This document shows, in pieces, positions 18,625 through 27,704 of a DNA stretch of 64,000 nt. Under the pieces are notes generated by a model. That model ran no database searches. It had not been told where the DNA came from and saw only the letters and a list, made by a program, of their open reading frames with translations. Positions within the stretch are counted from its first letter, which is position 1. Every line of letters begins with the position of its first letter. Position numbers and translations under genes: made by a program. Source of the DNA: Sphingomonas sp. Leaf208 (lineage in GTDB: Bacteria; Pseudomonadota; Alphaproteobacteria; Sphingomonadales; Sphingomonadaceae); assembly GCF_001421415.1 (NCBI RefSeq), contig NZ_LMKH01000012.1, positions 186,001-250,000 of the forward strand. The letters are read 5' to 3'.

Positions 18625-19437
18625 TCACGGATGCGCGCGAGCCCAGTCCGCAGCGTCCGTTACCTGAGCCGGTGACGGCGTCACGCCCGTATACAGCACG
18701 AACTGCTGCAACGCCTGGAGCGTGGCCACCTCCGCCCCGGTGATGCAACGCTTGCCCGCCTCGCCCGCAGCTTTCAGAAACGGCGTCGCGACCGGATATT
18801 GCACCACGTCGAACGCTACGGTGCAGGCCGCGATCATCGCCTGTGGAAAGGCCAGTACGTCGGCATCCGGCCCAACCATCCCGCACGGCGTGGCGTTGAC
18901 GAGCAACGCCCCCTCACCTTCAGGTTCCGCCGTCCAGGCAAAACCATAGCGATCCGCGATCGCGCGCCCGGTCGCCTCGTTTCGAGCGACGACGGTGCCC
19001 CCGCGAAAACCACTGTCGCCTAGCGCGGCCGCGACCGCCTTCGCCATTCCGCCGGATCCCTGCACCACGAACGGCATCGCTCGATCGAGATCCGCAACCA
19101 GATCGACGACCGCGCCGTAATCGGTGTTGTGCCCGGTAAGCACGCTGTCATCGTTGACGATCGTATTCACGCTGTCGATCGCGCTCGCCGACTGCGCCAA
19201 TCCGTCGAGCAGCGTGATCACCGCCTCCTTGAACGGCATCGAGATCGCGCACCCGCGTATATCGAGCGCCCTGATCCCGCCGATCGCCGCTTCCAGGTCG
19301 GTGGTCGAGAACGACTTGTAGACGAAATCGAGCCCGATTAGCTCGTAGAGCCGGTTATGAAACCGCGATCCGAAATTCCCCGGTCGCGCCGACAACGACA
19401 TGCACAGCCGCGTGTCCCTTCCGATCAGCGGTTTCAT
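18625..19437 (-). CDS. Shikimate dehydrogenase family protein
   Basis: NAD(P)-dependent reduction of 3-dehydroshikimate or a related substrate. With the ATG at 19437 (GAGGAG 6 nt upstream) the protein is 270 residues, the family norm; the frame stays open to 19593 but the added residues look non-coding. The N-terminal substrate domain has SLSARPGNFGSRFHN in place of the usual S-x-S loop, and MPFK carries the catalytic Lys. NTDYGA and a Rossmann GSGGMAKAV follow. The divergence of the substrate loop means a quinate/shikimate-like side branch enzyme cannot be ruled out, so aroE is not assigned. Confidence 0.85.
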   Translation of the reverse strand: MKPLIGRDTRLCMSLSARPGNFGSRFHNRLYELIGLDFVYKSFSTTDLEAAIGGIRALDIRGCAISMPFKEAVITLLDGLAQSASAIDSVNTIVNDDSVLTGHNTDYGAVVDLVADLDRAMPFVVQGSGGMAKAVAAALGDSGFRGGTVVARNEATGRAIADRYGFAWTAEPEGEGALLVNATPCGMVGPDADVLAFPQAMIAACTVAFDVVQYPVATPFLKAAGEAGKRCITGAEVATLQALQQFVLYTGVTPSPAQVTDAADWARAHP

Positions 19438-19502
19438 CTGCATCTCCTCGCTAAGTCCGCTCTCACTATAGTCGCGAGCCGCCACGGTGAAGCGTCGATA
19501 GA

Positions 19503-19665
19503 TGTGTTTACGCGAAGGCGCGAAGGCGCAAAGATGTCGGCCCCAGCCAAGCGCTGCGCCTGCCGCCCTCGCGACAGTACTGAAAAATCCCATGAGAAGG
19601 CGACCAACGCCGCCACCGGCAAACCCTCTTCGCGCCTTGCGCCTTTGCGTGAATACATCGCCGTT
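19503..19665. repeat. Imperfect long inverted repeat
   Basis: Arms of about 30-35 bases near 19503-19532 and 19628-19665 are imperfect complements built on GCGAAGGCGC/GCGCCTT units. The element forms a pair with the perfect inverted repeat just downstream. There is no reading frame of coding character in the loop. Confidence 0.6.
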
Positions 19666-19701
19666 CCGCCAAACACCGCCGTCGCGAAAGGCCAGGCGTT
19701 G

Positions 19702-19883
19702 ATTTTGTTCGCGCGGAGGCGCGGAGCCGCGGAGAGTAAGAAGCCGGCTTGGTTAGCGCGTTCCGCCATCGCCCCGCCTTGGCGAAGCCGATCATCCAAA
19801 GCCGCATCCGCGGATGCGCTTACCCGGAACGATTTATCTCCGCCCTTACTCTCCGCGGCTCCGCGCCTCCGCGCGAACAAAAT
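19702..19883. repeat. Perfect 39-bp inverted repeat with about 104-bp loop
   Basis: Arms 19702-19740 and 19845-19883 are exact reverse complements over 39 bases (beginning ATTTTGTTCGCGCGGAGG). The loop contains no transposase or other gene. It lies in the 576-base gap between the shikimate dehydrogenase and OmpA genes, both on the minus strand, and may act as a transcription barrier or be a mobile palindromic element. Confidence 0.85.
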
Positions 19884-20013
19884 CGACACTCGCCCAATCC
19901 ACGAACTTTCGCGATTGGCCCCCCGCGAAGCACAAAAGAAAAGGGAGGCCAGCTTGCGCCGACCTCCCCGATCTTCATTCCGTAACCGACCCGAGAGCCG
20001 GTTGGTGAAAGTC

Positions 20014-21135
20014 TTACTGGCCCGAACCCGGACCGTAGGTGACTTCCACGCGACGGTTCTGCACTTCGCGAACGCCATCGGCGGTCTCGACGCGCGGACG
20101 GCTCTCGCCGAATGCTTCCGTCGAGATGACGCTGTCCGGGATGGCATGCGAAGACAGGTATGCCTTCACGCCATCTGCGCGGCGCTGCGACAGACCGACG
20201 TTGTACGATGCCGAACCCGACTTATCAGCGTGACCTGCCAGCATGACCTGTGCGTTGCCGCACGACTGGTACTGCGTGACGGCGTTGTCGAGGATCGACG
20301 CTGCCTCAGGCGTGATGTCCGACTTGTCCCATTCGAAGAACACGATGAACGGACCAGGCGAGCAGACGACTTCGACCGGCGCAGGCGGCGGAGGAGGAGC
20401 GACTGGCTCAGGCGGCGGCGGCGGCGGCGGCGGCGGCGGAGCAGCAGGCTCGCCGAAGTTGTACGTCACACCACCAAGGATGCTGTGCGAACGATAGCGA
20501 CCGTCGAACACGCGGTTCGAAACGTCGACCAGCTTGACGTTCTCGGCGTTGAAGAAACGATACTTCAGCGTCGCGTCGATGTGGTCGGTCAGCGGTGCGC
20601 GGATACCGGCCAGGCCCTGATACGCGAACACGGTGTCCGAGTCGTTCAGGAAGTCGCCGTTGTTGTTGAGAGCGTACTGCGCCTTGACGCGAGCAACACC
20701 AACACCACCGCCGACGAAGCCCTGGATGCCATCGTCCGGACCGAAGTCCAGAAGGCCGTTCAGCATGAAGCTGAGCGCCGACGACGAACCACCAGCGTAG
20801 TCGTAGTTACCTGCACCCGCGTTGCCACGAACGCCGGTTGCACCGAACACAGGCGTGGTCGTCGACGACGAGTAGCCGTCCACGGTTGCCTTACGGTAGC
20901 CGACTTCGGTTTCCAGACGGAAACCACCAAAGTCGTAGCCCATGACCGCATCGACGTCATAACCATAGTCATGATCGACCGAACCGGCCTTATTCAGGTT
21001 GCCGATATCATAATCGATATCTTCAACGATCATCGCACCGCCTTCGACGCCAACGTACCACGACTTGTCGCGGGCGAGGGCGGGAGTGGCAAGTGCGGTG
21101 GAGGCGAGTGCCAGAACGACGGCAAGCTTCCGCAT
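20014..21135 (-). CDS. OmpA-family outer-membrane protein
   Basis: 373 residues. Signal peptide 1-21 (MRKLAVVLALASTALATPALA). An eight-stranded beta-barrel domain (about 22-228) ends in SILGGVTYNFGE. A flexible linker with a run of ten prolines (about 230-262) follows, then the periplasmic OmpA C-terminal domain that binds peptidoglycan: IVFFEWDKSDITPEA, the AGHADKSGS loop, LSQRRADGVKAYL and ESRPRVETADGVREVQNRRVE. A good ribosome-binding site (AAAGGGG) precedes the ATG. It is probably an abundant structural anchor of the outer membrane. Confidence 0.94.
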   Translation of the reverse strand: MRKLAVVLALASTALATPALARDKSWYVGVEGGAMIVEDIDYDIGNLNKAGSVDHDYGYDVDAVMGYDFGGFRLETEVGYRKATVDGYSSSTTTPVFGATGVRGNAGAGNYDYAGGSSSALSFMLNGLLDFGPDDGIQGFVGGGVGVARVKAQYALNNNGDFLNDSDTVFAYQGLAGIRAPLTDHIDATLKYRFFNAENVKLVDVSNRVFDGRYRSHSILGGVTYNFGEPAAPPPPPPPPPPEPVAPPPPPAPVEVVCSPGPFIVFFEWDKSDITPEAASILDNAVTQYQSCGNAQVMLAGHADKSGSASYNVGLSQRRADGVKAYLSSHAIPDSVISTEAFGESRPRVETADGVREVQNRRVEVTYGPGSGQ

Positions 21136-21254
21136 ATAAATCCCCTTTCATGAGTGTCACACGGACATCGCAAACTCCCTATCCTCGGGCTTGTTTCCAC
21201 GCAAGCTGACAAAAGTTAGAAGTGTTGCTGGAACGACACAGTTTTCAGGGTGTT

Positions 21255-21758
21255 CTAGACGGAAATCAATCCGTGCCCCCGCAATGCTGCCAATATGGCA
21301 CCAATCGTCGCTCTCGACTGCACGTCGACGACGGTGCCGCCGGTCGGGTCGGGAACCGCCGGACGACGCGAACCCACCACGTCGACTCCGCCGATCGAGA
21401 CCTTGGTTCCGGCCAGTACCCCCAGCGTCCACGCGCCCGCACCGAACCGCGCCGACTGTCCATCGGCGATGCTCCACACCGTCATGCCGTCGCGCGGCAC
21501 CAGGAAACGCCACCCGCTTGCCGTCCACCCGGCGATCGCTCGCGCCTGCCCCGCCCAGCCACCGGTGGGCGCGGTCCCGACGATCCACGCGCTGCCCGCG
21601 GTCGGTGCGGCGGGCGGCACATTGGTTCCCACCGCCGTTACGCTCGCCTGCACCGCGAGATCCAACAATGTCAGCGCCTCGTTATGCGTCGCTTCCTTTT
21701 GCGCCTGGCCAGGCTGCAACAACGGCAATGCCAGACGCGCTGTGCGGTCGTCGCTCAT
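21255..21758 (-). CDS. DUF2793 protein at the distal end of the GTA cluster
   Basis: 167 residues, starting MSDDRTARLALPLLQPGQAQKEATHNEAL, the typical DUF2793 opening. The middle part is Gly/Ala/Trp-rich (GSAWIVGTAPTGGWAG, ASGWRFLVPRDG) and likely a beta-structured fibre or binding module. It begins 22 nt after the large tail protein and is the last gene of the same transcription unit, so a role as an accessory tail-tip or fibre protein is inferred from position only. Confidence 0.8.
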   Translation of the reverse strand: MSDDRTARLALPLLQPGQAQKEATHNEALTLLDLAVQASVTAVGTNVPPAAPTAGSAWIVGTAPTGGWAGQARAIAGWTASGWRFLVPRDGMTVWSIADGQSARFGAGAWTLGVLAGTKVSIGGVDVVGSRRPAVPDPTGGTVVDVQSRATIGAILAALRGHGLISV

Positions 21759-21780
21759 AATTCGTTCCCCCGTTGGTGAA

Positions 21781-23928
21781 TCACGCCGGTACGATCAGGT
21801 TGGCCGCGAGCGACTCCCCGAACACGCCGCGCTGCCGAACTGCGATGCTCACGGAACCGACGCGTTCCGCCGCCGTCACCGAGACAAAGGGTTCCGCCAC
21901 ATCGACATCGCGCGAAGTTCCGCCGGCCGTCACGGTCACCCGGTACGCCTCGACCTCTTCGGCCAGCGGCGCATCGACCCCGTCGCTCCAGCGCCACCCT
22001 GCCCTGCTCCGCCGCGTCCAGCGTACCGTGGCACTACCATCGGCTTCGCTCGCAAATCGCAGATGCACCGGCGAAGGCGGCACCACCGAAGCCCCGCGCA
22101 TCACGCACCGCGTCTCGACCGGCGCATCATCGCCGACTCCGGACGCGATCACGCGAACCTCGCGCCCCAGCACCGACACCGGCAAGTCGAACGCCCGAGC
22201 CGCCCCCACCTCGAGCAACACGAACCGATCCCCAGTCATTTGCGCGCCAGTCGCAGCCTCGGTTCCCCGCCGCCCCCGCAGCAACCCGCTCAATCGCCAC
22301 CGCGCGCCACCCAGCGGTTCCGCCCGCCCGAACTGAACCAGCTCGTCCCCCAGCAGAGCCAAATTCACACCCCGATCGAGCGCCGCCGCATCCGCGTCCC
22401 CCAGCTCCATCTCCGCATGCGCAAGGACCACCTCGAACGCCCCACGCAGATCGACCAGCGAAGCCGGCGCCCCCGGTGCAACAACCGCGATCGTCCCAAG
22501 CACCCCAGGCGCAGCCGTCACTCCGGCCGCCACCCAACTCACCCCATCGTCGACGCTGTACAGCAGAGCCGCCTGCCGCCACGCCGCCCCCGTACCGGCC
22601 GCAACCACCGTCATCCGCGGCGCGCTCAACGGCGCTTCCTCGAGCCCCGGGACCTCGAACGCCCGCACGATCGTCACGCCGACGACCGCATCCACCGCCC
22701 CCGAAACCCGCCCGCTTGTCGCAGTCGCCGGCAACGACGCCGCCACCAGCGGCACCAGCCCCAGCGTCGTCACCATCCCCTCGATACTGACGTCGGCGAC
22801 CCGCCAGACGCCGCCCTCGCCGGCGATCGTCACGCAAGCCCCCGGCGCGATCGCCATCGCCCCGAATCCCGCCGCGATCGTCCGCCGCACCCGCCCAGCC
22901 TCAGCCCGCGCCAACATGGCCTCCGCCACAGTCTTCGCCGCGCCCGCCTCCAGCACCGCCGGCACCTCGACGCGATCGTCACGCACGCCAGCCCCCGGCC
23001 GCCGCGCCCGCTGCACGCCCGCCTGATAATCCCGCGCCGCATCATAATACCCAACCGTCATCGTCCGCGGCACCGTCTCGATCGCCGCCACAGCCCGAGC
23101 CCGCCGCACGCCCCTCCCCTCAACCGCAAACCCCTCGTCCGCCACGACAACGGTAGTCGCCGCCGCATCCCGCATCACCAACCCGGCTCCGGAAGGCGCA
23201 AACCATGCCCCACCAGCCTGCCCCAGCATCTCCAGCACCGCCCGAACGCTCCCGCCGGACGCCGCGAACCCGCCCACCGCCAGCGCCGCCGTCCCCGAAA
23301 CCTCCCCCGCCAGCACCTTCGCGATCGTCGACACCAGCACCGGACCCTCGTCCGCAATCACCTCGAACGTCAGCGAAGGAATCCGATTCCCGAAATCCGC
23401 CAGCTGCAACATCTCGAACACCGCATAGGCCGCCCCCCGATACGCCGGCGTCGCCGCCCCCTCAGCCGAAGCGATCAACGGATCCACCGCCTGATCCTCA
23501 CCCCCAAGGTGCAACCGAAACCCGGTCGCCGTCTTGAAGTCCCCAGCCGCCCCCCGCAGCAGTTTCCCCTCGGCCCATATCCGCCCAACGCCAAGGATAG
23601 CCCGAGCCGACAACAGCACCGCAAAAGACGCCGCATAGGAGTAGGTGGACGTACTTGGCTGCCCTTTGCCCGAGCGAGACGAGGCCCGACTCTCAATCAG
23701 GTCGGTCGCCCAGATCACCGTCCCCGCCACGCGCATGGTGCCGAACAATTTCGGAATCTGCGCGCCATAAGACGAAGTCTGCACCGCCAGTTCGACCAGC
23801 CGCGGCCCCTCCCGCCGCTTCGGCCCGAACAGCGCATGATCCACCGATTGCCCGATCAACGCGCCGATCGCGCCCCCGATCGGCCCGCCCACCGCGCTCC
23901 CCACGGCCGTCAATACCAAGGTCGCCAT
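21781..23928 (-). CDS. GTA tail-tip / host-recognition protein (gp15-like)
   Basis: Large baseplate protein of 715 residues. The start MATLVLTAVGSAVGGPIGG has glycine-zipper character, then the block PKLFGTMRVAGTVIWATDL, which is the typical opening of phage tail-tip proteins. WAEGKLLRG and YRGAAYAVFEMLQLADFGNRIP are conserved in the same family, and the C-terminus has fibronectin-like beta domains. The Rhodobacter GTA gp15 is nearly twice as long; the extra N-terminal barrel domain is missing here. The ATG at 23928 follows the stop of the peptidase gene by 1 nt. Confidence 0.83.
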   Translation of the reverse strand: MATLVLTAVGSAVGGPIGGAIGALIGQSVDHALFGPKRREGPRLVELAVQTSSYGAQIPKLFGTMRVAGTVIWATDLIESRASSRSGKGQPSTSTYSYAASFAVLLSARAILGVGRIWAEGKLLRGAAGDFKTATGFRLHLGGEDQAVDPLIASAEGAATPAYRGAAYAVFEMLQLADFGNRIPSLTFEVIADEGPVLVSTIAKVLAGEVSGTAALAVGGFAASGGSVRAVLEMLGQAGGAWFAPSGAGLVMRDAAATTVVVADEGFAVEGRGVRRARAVAAIETVPRTMTVGYYDAARDYQAGVQRARRPGAGVRDDRVEVPAVLEAGAAKTVAEAMLARAEAGRVRRTIAAGFGAMAIAPGACVTIAGEGGVWRVADVSIEGMVTTLGLVPLVAASLPATATSGRVSGAVDAVVGVTIVRAFEVPGLEEAPLSAPRMTVVAAGTGAAWRQAALLYSVDDGVSWVAAGVTAAPGVLGTIAVVAPGAPASLVDLRGAFEVVLAHAEMELGDADAAALDRGVNLALLGDELVQFGRAEPLGGARWRLSGLLRGRRGTEAATGAQMTGDRFVLLEVGAARAFDLPVSVLGREVRVIASGVGDDAPVETRCVMRGASVVPPSPVHLRFASEADGSATVRWTRRSRAGWRWSDGVDAPLAEEVEAYRVTVTAGGTSRDVDVAEPFVSVTAAERVGSVSIAVRQRGVFGESLAANLIVPA

Positions 23929-23929
23929 G

Positions 23930-24301
23930 TCACACCCCCATCCGCCACACACCGATCAGAGGCCAGGGCGGCATCCCCGGCCGCTCCACCACGCGCCGCA
24001 ACCCCGCGTCCGCATGAACGAACCCGCCCACGGTCCTGATCCCAAGATGAAGCTGTCCCGGCCCCGCCGCCATCAACAGCACGTCGCCCGCCTCGGCCTC
24101 GGCAACCCGCACCAGCACCCGATCAAGCAAACCCCAATCGCCACCCCGCAGCGCATACCCGCTCGGAACTTCGCCGAGATAACCGCCAGCCCGAAGTGCC
24201 AACGCGACCAGCCCGACACAATCGAGCCCGTCCGCCCCCCGCCCATGCAACCGAAACCGAGTCCCCACCGCCGCGACGGCGGCGTCCGCAACCCGGCTCA
24301 A
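23930..24301 (-). CDS. NlpC/P60-family peptidase of the GTA tail (gp14-like)
   Basis: Cell-wall hydrolase thought to open the peptidoglycan of the recipient during DNA delivery. The catalytic Cys lies in GADGLDCVGL and the His in QLHLGIRTVGGFVHAD, both in the usual order. The frame is open to 24388, but a TTG at 24301 overlaps the stop of the preceding gene (TTGA) and gives about 123 residues, close to the expected domain start; a GTG at 24268 is also possible. The start is therefore uncertain. Confidence 0.78.
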   Translation of the reverse strand: MSRVADAAVAAVGTRFRLHGRGADGLDCVGLVALALRAGGYLGEVPSGYALRGGDWGLLDRVLVRVAEAEAGDVLLMAAGPGQLHLGIRTVGGFVHADAGLRRVVERPGMPPWPLIGVWRMGV

Positions 24302-25095
24302 GCCCCAGGATACCGCGTCAGCAGATCGATCCCCGGCAGATACGGCTCCCCCCGAAAGTTTACCGCATTCCCGAACCGCCCCGCACACGTGGCCAGACTC
24401 TTGTCACACCCCTCGACGACCTCGACCAACACCCCCGCCTCCACGACGAACGAAGGCACCGCCCGCAAAGTAACCGCCACCCCGGTACCCCGAGCGACAG
24501 CGCTCTCCAATCCACAGTTCGCCCCCCCGAACCAGCGCAACAGCCCACCCCCAAGCCCCTCCGCGCTCGAGTCCAGCGTCACCACCGCCCCCACGCACGC
24601 GACCACCCGGGCAAACCGCCGCCGCCCCGCCATCGCCGCCCGACACCGCCGATCCCCCAGCTCCGCCCGACATTCCGGCGAAGTCTCCTCCACCACCGCC
24701 CGATCCAGTGCCGCACTCGCCCCCCGCAACTCGGCCGTGAACCCGTCGTCCCCCAGCTCGACCGCCCCGATCACGCCCTCCCCGAGTTCCACCCGAGAAG
24801 CCGGATCGGTCCAGTCCACAGCAAACAGCACCACCCGAGCCCCATCCCAGCGCCCCGCCAGCAAATCCCGCTCCCCGATAGCGGCAGACGTCAAAGCCCC
24901 CGCCACATCCATAGTATCCGCCTCAAGCCCGTCGGCCCGCTGGATCGCCGAAGGCGTCATCCCCGGCGCAGCCCGGTGCACCAGCCCGTCCACCACCAGA
25001 TCCCGGTCATGCGCGGTCAAGCCCACCGCCACCCCATCCCGTCGCTCGATCCGCCAGCACAACGCGATCGTCGCCAGCTCAGCATCCAAAAACAT
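24298..25095 (-). CDS. DUF2163 tail protein (GTA gp13-like)
   Basis: 265 residues. The N-terminal DUF2163 half (TIALCWRIERRDGVAVGLTAHDRDL) is followed by the C-terminal Phage_BR0599-like half with cysteines in CRAELGDRRC, GGANCGL, GCDKSLATCAGRFGNAVNFRGEPYLPG. In the Rhodobacter GTA the homologous protein carries an Fe-S-like cysteine cluster at the tail tip; the cysteines here would allow the same. GGGAG stands 6 nt before the ATG. One palindromic repeat separates it from the preceding gp12-like gene. Confidence 0.85.
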   Translation of the reverse strand: MFLDAELATIALCWRIERRDGVAVGLTAHDRDLVVDGLVHRAAPGMTPSAIQRADGLEADTMDVAGALTSAAIGERDLLAGRWDGARVVLFAVDWTDPASRVELGEGVIGAVELGDDGFTAELRGASAALDRAVVEETSPECRAELGDRRCRAAMAGRRRFARVVACVGAVVTLDSSAEGLGGGLLRWFGGANCGLESAVARGTGVAVTLRAVPSFVVEAGVLVEVVEGCDKSLATCAGRFGNAVNFRGEPYLPGIDLLTRYPGA

Positions 25096-25117
25096 GAGCG
25101 TCTCCCTTCCAAGAGAA

Positions 25118-25263
25118 CCCTCGCCCCTGCGGGGAGAGGGAGGGGCCCGCGCGCCCTTGCGCGTGGGAGGGAGAGGGGAGTGAGGCTAGGAACACAAATC
25201 CCAACCACTCCTCACCCTTCCGTCGCCAAGCGGCTCCTCCCTCCCTCTCCCCGCAGGGAGAGG
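25118..25263. repeat. GTA-cluster palindromic repeat, copy 1
   Basis: Roughly 146 bp. The outer ends (CCCTCGCCCC...GGGGAGAGGG and its complement) pair with each other, and each end is itself a palindrome. The inner block has GCCCTTGCGCGTGGG and CGTCGC. It lies between the stop of the DUF2460 protein gene (4 nt away) and the start of the DUF2163 gene (22 nt away). Confidence 0.85.
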
Positions 25264-25267
25264 AAAA

Positions 25268-27541
25268 CTAAGCCTCCCGCACCTCAACCAAAGGCACACT
25301 CGCCGCCACCCCAGCCAGAAACGTAGCCCGCGCCACGCTCAACCGATCCTCAGCAAACCGAACCGGCACATCGAAAGCAAACTCGGCCGTCACCACCACC
25401 CCGACAGCAGGCGCCACGTCCAGCACCACCCACCCCCCAGCCTCCAAGGAAAACGCGGAGGTTCCAACGCCCCCCAAAGCCACCGAAACACTCCCCCCAA
25501 CCGGCCGAGTAATCCGCCGCTCCATCGCACCATACGACTTCACCAAGGCAAACCGCCGCAAGACCCCATCGCCAACCCCGACGACCTCCCCCACCGCGTC
25601 GAAGTCGAAAGGATCCCGCAACCGAAACCCCCGCGCCGCCCCCATCCGCGCCCGAAAGAACGCGAGCAGCACACCGATATCCGCCTCGCTCCGCAACCCC
25701 GGCCCGACATCATACGACGTCCGAGCCTCCGCCCAGGCCGCATTGCGCGCCTCCCGCCCCCCGGCACTCGTCAGGATCGCGGTCGAAAACTCAGGCGCCA
25801 CCTCAGCCTCGCGCCCCAGTTCCAATGGAAACAGCACGTCATCGAACGCATCCACGGCATCCTCCTGTTCCGTATCGAAATGCACGAACCCATCCCGCAT
25901 CACCTGCGGCAGCGCCCAGAGGAACGTCTCCGCCACCCCCCGCGCCCGAGCTACCGCGGCCGCCGCCTCGATCAGCCCCCACTGCACGGCTTGATCTGGC
26001 TTCAACACGAACCCCGAAAGATAATGTTGCCTTTCCACCGGATACCCTAGCCGCGCGAACGCCACCGCTACGCCCTCGGCGGACGACGCAGAATCCCCCG
26101 CCGTCACCCAGTCGTAATCCTCAAGCTGCAGCACATCGAAGGCGGGGCTCGCCCACCCCACAGGCATGTTCGCCCGCTTGGCCTCCGGCGCCTTCGCCTC
26201 CAGCACGGTCGGCAAATACGTCAACAGATGCGACACGCAGCCTGGCGCGGCCCCTTTAGCAGCCGTCACCAGCGCCGTAGTCGACGACGCCAGACAAACC
26301 CCCGCCGCATCCAGCGTTGCGATCTGCGCAGGCGTCTTCGACCGCCGAATGCTCGCCATCTCGACCGGCGCAAACGCCGCCACCGCGCTCGCGTCGTAAA
26401 AGCACGGCCGCCCGTCCGGCATCACCCACCACCACGGCTCGCCGACCTGGAACTTCGCCGCCAACCCCGCCGCCACCGCAATCGCCATGAAAGCGCGCGC
26501 GACCGCCTGGAGATAGCCCATCGCCCCGCCATGCGCCGGCGACAGCAACGTCGAAGGCGGCTCCCACCCCGTCAGCGCCGGCGAGCCATCGGCCGCCCGC
26601 TGCTTCCAGTCGTTCCAGCAATGCGCGTCGAACAGCTCGTAACTCAGCGACCAGATCACATCGAACCCGAGCGCCTTCGCCCGCGCCGCAAAATCCCGGT
26701 GCCAGGCCGCGCAAGCGACGTTCAAAACGCCCCCCGCCGCCGACACAAAGAGCCCGCCCCCTGCCCCCTCGAGCGGGAAATAATGGCTCATCCCGACATA
26801 CTGCGTGATGCTCCCCCGATACCCGAGATGCAGCGCATTCCGCAGCAACCGCGCCGGCGTCAGATTATAACTGTCGTCATACCCGCCCGCGATCCGAACC
26901 CCGTGCTCGGGCACGACGGCATCGCCGATCGCCAGCACCGACCCCGGCCCCTCGCAGACGAGATCGGTCCACTCGACCCACCCCTCGCGCGGCGCAGCCA
27001 GCGGAACATCGACCTTGGAATATTCCGGCGGCACCACCGACACGAACATCCGGTCGATATCCCCCGCCCACACCGGATCGCTATCCTCGGGCAGGTCGAA
27101 CCCACCGACCATCGCCCCGAAATCGAGCGAAACGACCGCATCCTCCGGCGTCCCGACCGCATAATTCCACAATCGCACATACCAGGACCGAGCCACCCCC
27201 GCCGCATTCCGCCCCTCGATCGTCAAGGTCGGGCCGTTAATGGCATCCAACGCCATCACGCCGCTTGAACGCCACCGAAACCGCAGCCGACAGTCCCGAA
27301 AATCGCGCGAAGTCTCATACTTGAGCAAAGGATGATCGAACCGATCCACCGCCTCCCAGATCACTCCGGCCAGATCATCCGCCCTATAAAACACCGCATC
27401 CACCCGCAGCGCGTCAGGGCCGACAGTCACAACCGAAGCCATCATCGGCCGAGGAAAATCCACCGTCCAGAACCGAGGGTCGAACCGAGAAACAAGCCCC
27501 TCGACCTGCACACTCCGCCCCGAGCAAAGCCAATGCGCCAT
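25268..27541 (-). CDS. TIM-barrel-like domain fused to DUF2460 (GTA gp12-like)
   Basis: 757 residues from the ATG at 27541 (GGAGG 5 nt upstream); the frame runs on into the repeat and that extension is not real. The C-terminal 200 residues are a classic DUF2460/TIGR02217 tail protein: FPLELGREAEVAPEFST, SYDVGPGLRSEADIG, LLAFFRARMGAARGFRLRDP. The first 540 residues are different. FDVIWSLSYELFDAHCW, TGWEPPSTLLSPAH and KFQVGEPWWWVMPDGRPCFYD resemble a glycosidase-like TIM barrel, such as the barrel found at the start of the Rhodobacter gp15 or in non-contractile tail-sheath proteins. The fold assignment of that part is my inference. Confidence 0.82.
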   Translation of the reverse strand: MAHWLCSGRSVQVEGLVSRFDPRFWTVDFPRPMMASVVTVGPDALRVDAVFYRADDLAGVIWEAVDRFDHPLLKYETSRDFRDCRLRFRWRSSGVMALDAINGPTLTIEGRNAAGVARSWYVRLWNYAVGTPEDAVVSLDFGAMVGGFDLPEDSDPVWAGDIDRMFVSVVPPEYSKVDVPLAAPREGWVEWTDLVCEGPGSVLAIGDAVVPEHGVRIAGGYDDSYNLTPARLLRNALHLGYRGSITQYVGMSHYFPLEGAGGGLFVSAAGGVLNVACAAWHRDFAARAKALGFDVIWSLSYELFDAHCWNDWKQRAADGSPALTGWEPPSTLLSPAHGGAMGYLQAVARAFMAIAVAAGLAAKFQVGEPWWWVMPDGRPCFYDASAVAAFAPVEMASIRRSKTPAQIATLDAAGVCLASSTTALVTAAKGAAPGCVSHLLTYLPTVLEAKAPEAKRANMPVGWASPAFDVLQLEDYDWVTAGDSASSAEGVAVAFARLGYPVERQHYLSGFVLKPDQAVQWGLIEAAAAVARARGVAETFLWALPQVMRDGFVHFDTEQEDAVDAFDDVLFPLELGREAEVAPEFSTAILTSAGGREARNAAWAEARTSYDVGPGLRSEADIGVLLAFFRARMGAARGFRLRDPFDFDAVGEVVGVGDGVLRRFALVKSYGAMERRITRPVGGSVSVALGGVGTSAFSLEAGGWVVLDVAPAVGVVVTAEFAFDVPVRFAEDRLSVARATFLAGVAASVPLVEVREA

Positions 27542-27556
27542 AAGATCCTCCAACTT

Positions 27557-27704
27557 TCCCTCGCCCCTCCGGGGAGAGGGAGGGGCCCGCGCGCCCTTGC
27601 GCGTGGGAGGGAGAGGGGCAGTGAGGCTCGGGACGCTGATCCCAAAGCCCCTCACCCTCCCGTCGCAAGAGCTCCTCCTTCCCTCTCCCCGACGGGGAGA
27701 GGGA
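27557..27704. repeat. GTA-cluster palindromic repeat, copy 2
   Basis: Same element and orientation as the copy at 25118. It directly abuts the stop codon of the tape-measure gene (27705) and ends 15 nt before the start of the gp12-like gene, leaving just room for the ribosome-binding site. Confidence 0.87.

Noticed and set aside
21295..24039. 914-residue plus-strand open frame opposite the tail genes
   Set aside because: Pro/Arg/His-rich antisense frame of high-GC coding DNA; the minus-strand genes have clear family motifs and ribosome-binding sites.
27541..27655. N-terminal extensions of several GTA genes containing LPPTRKGARAPPSPRRGEG-like text
   Set aside because: The same text appears before unrelated genes because it translates the palindromic repeat; good starts with ribosome-binding sites lie downstream.
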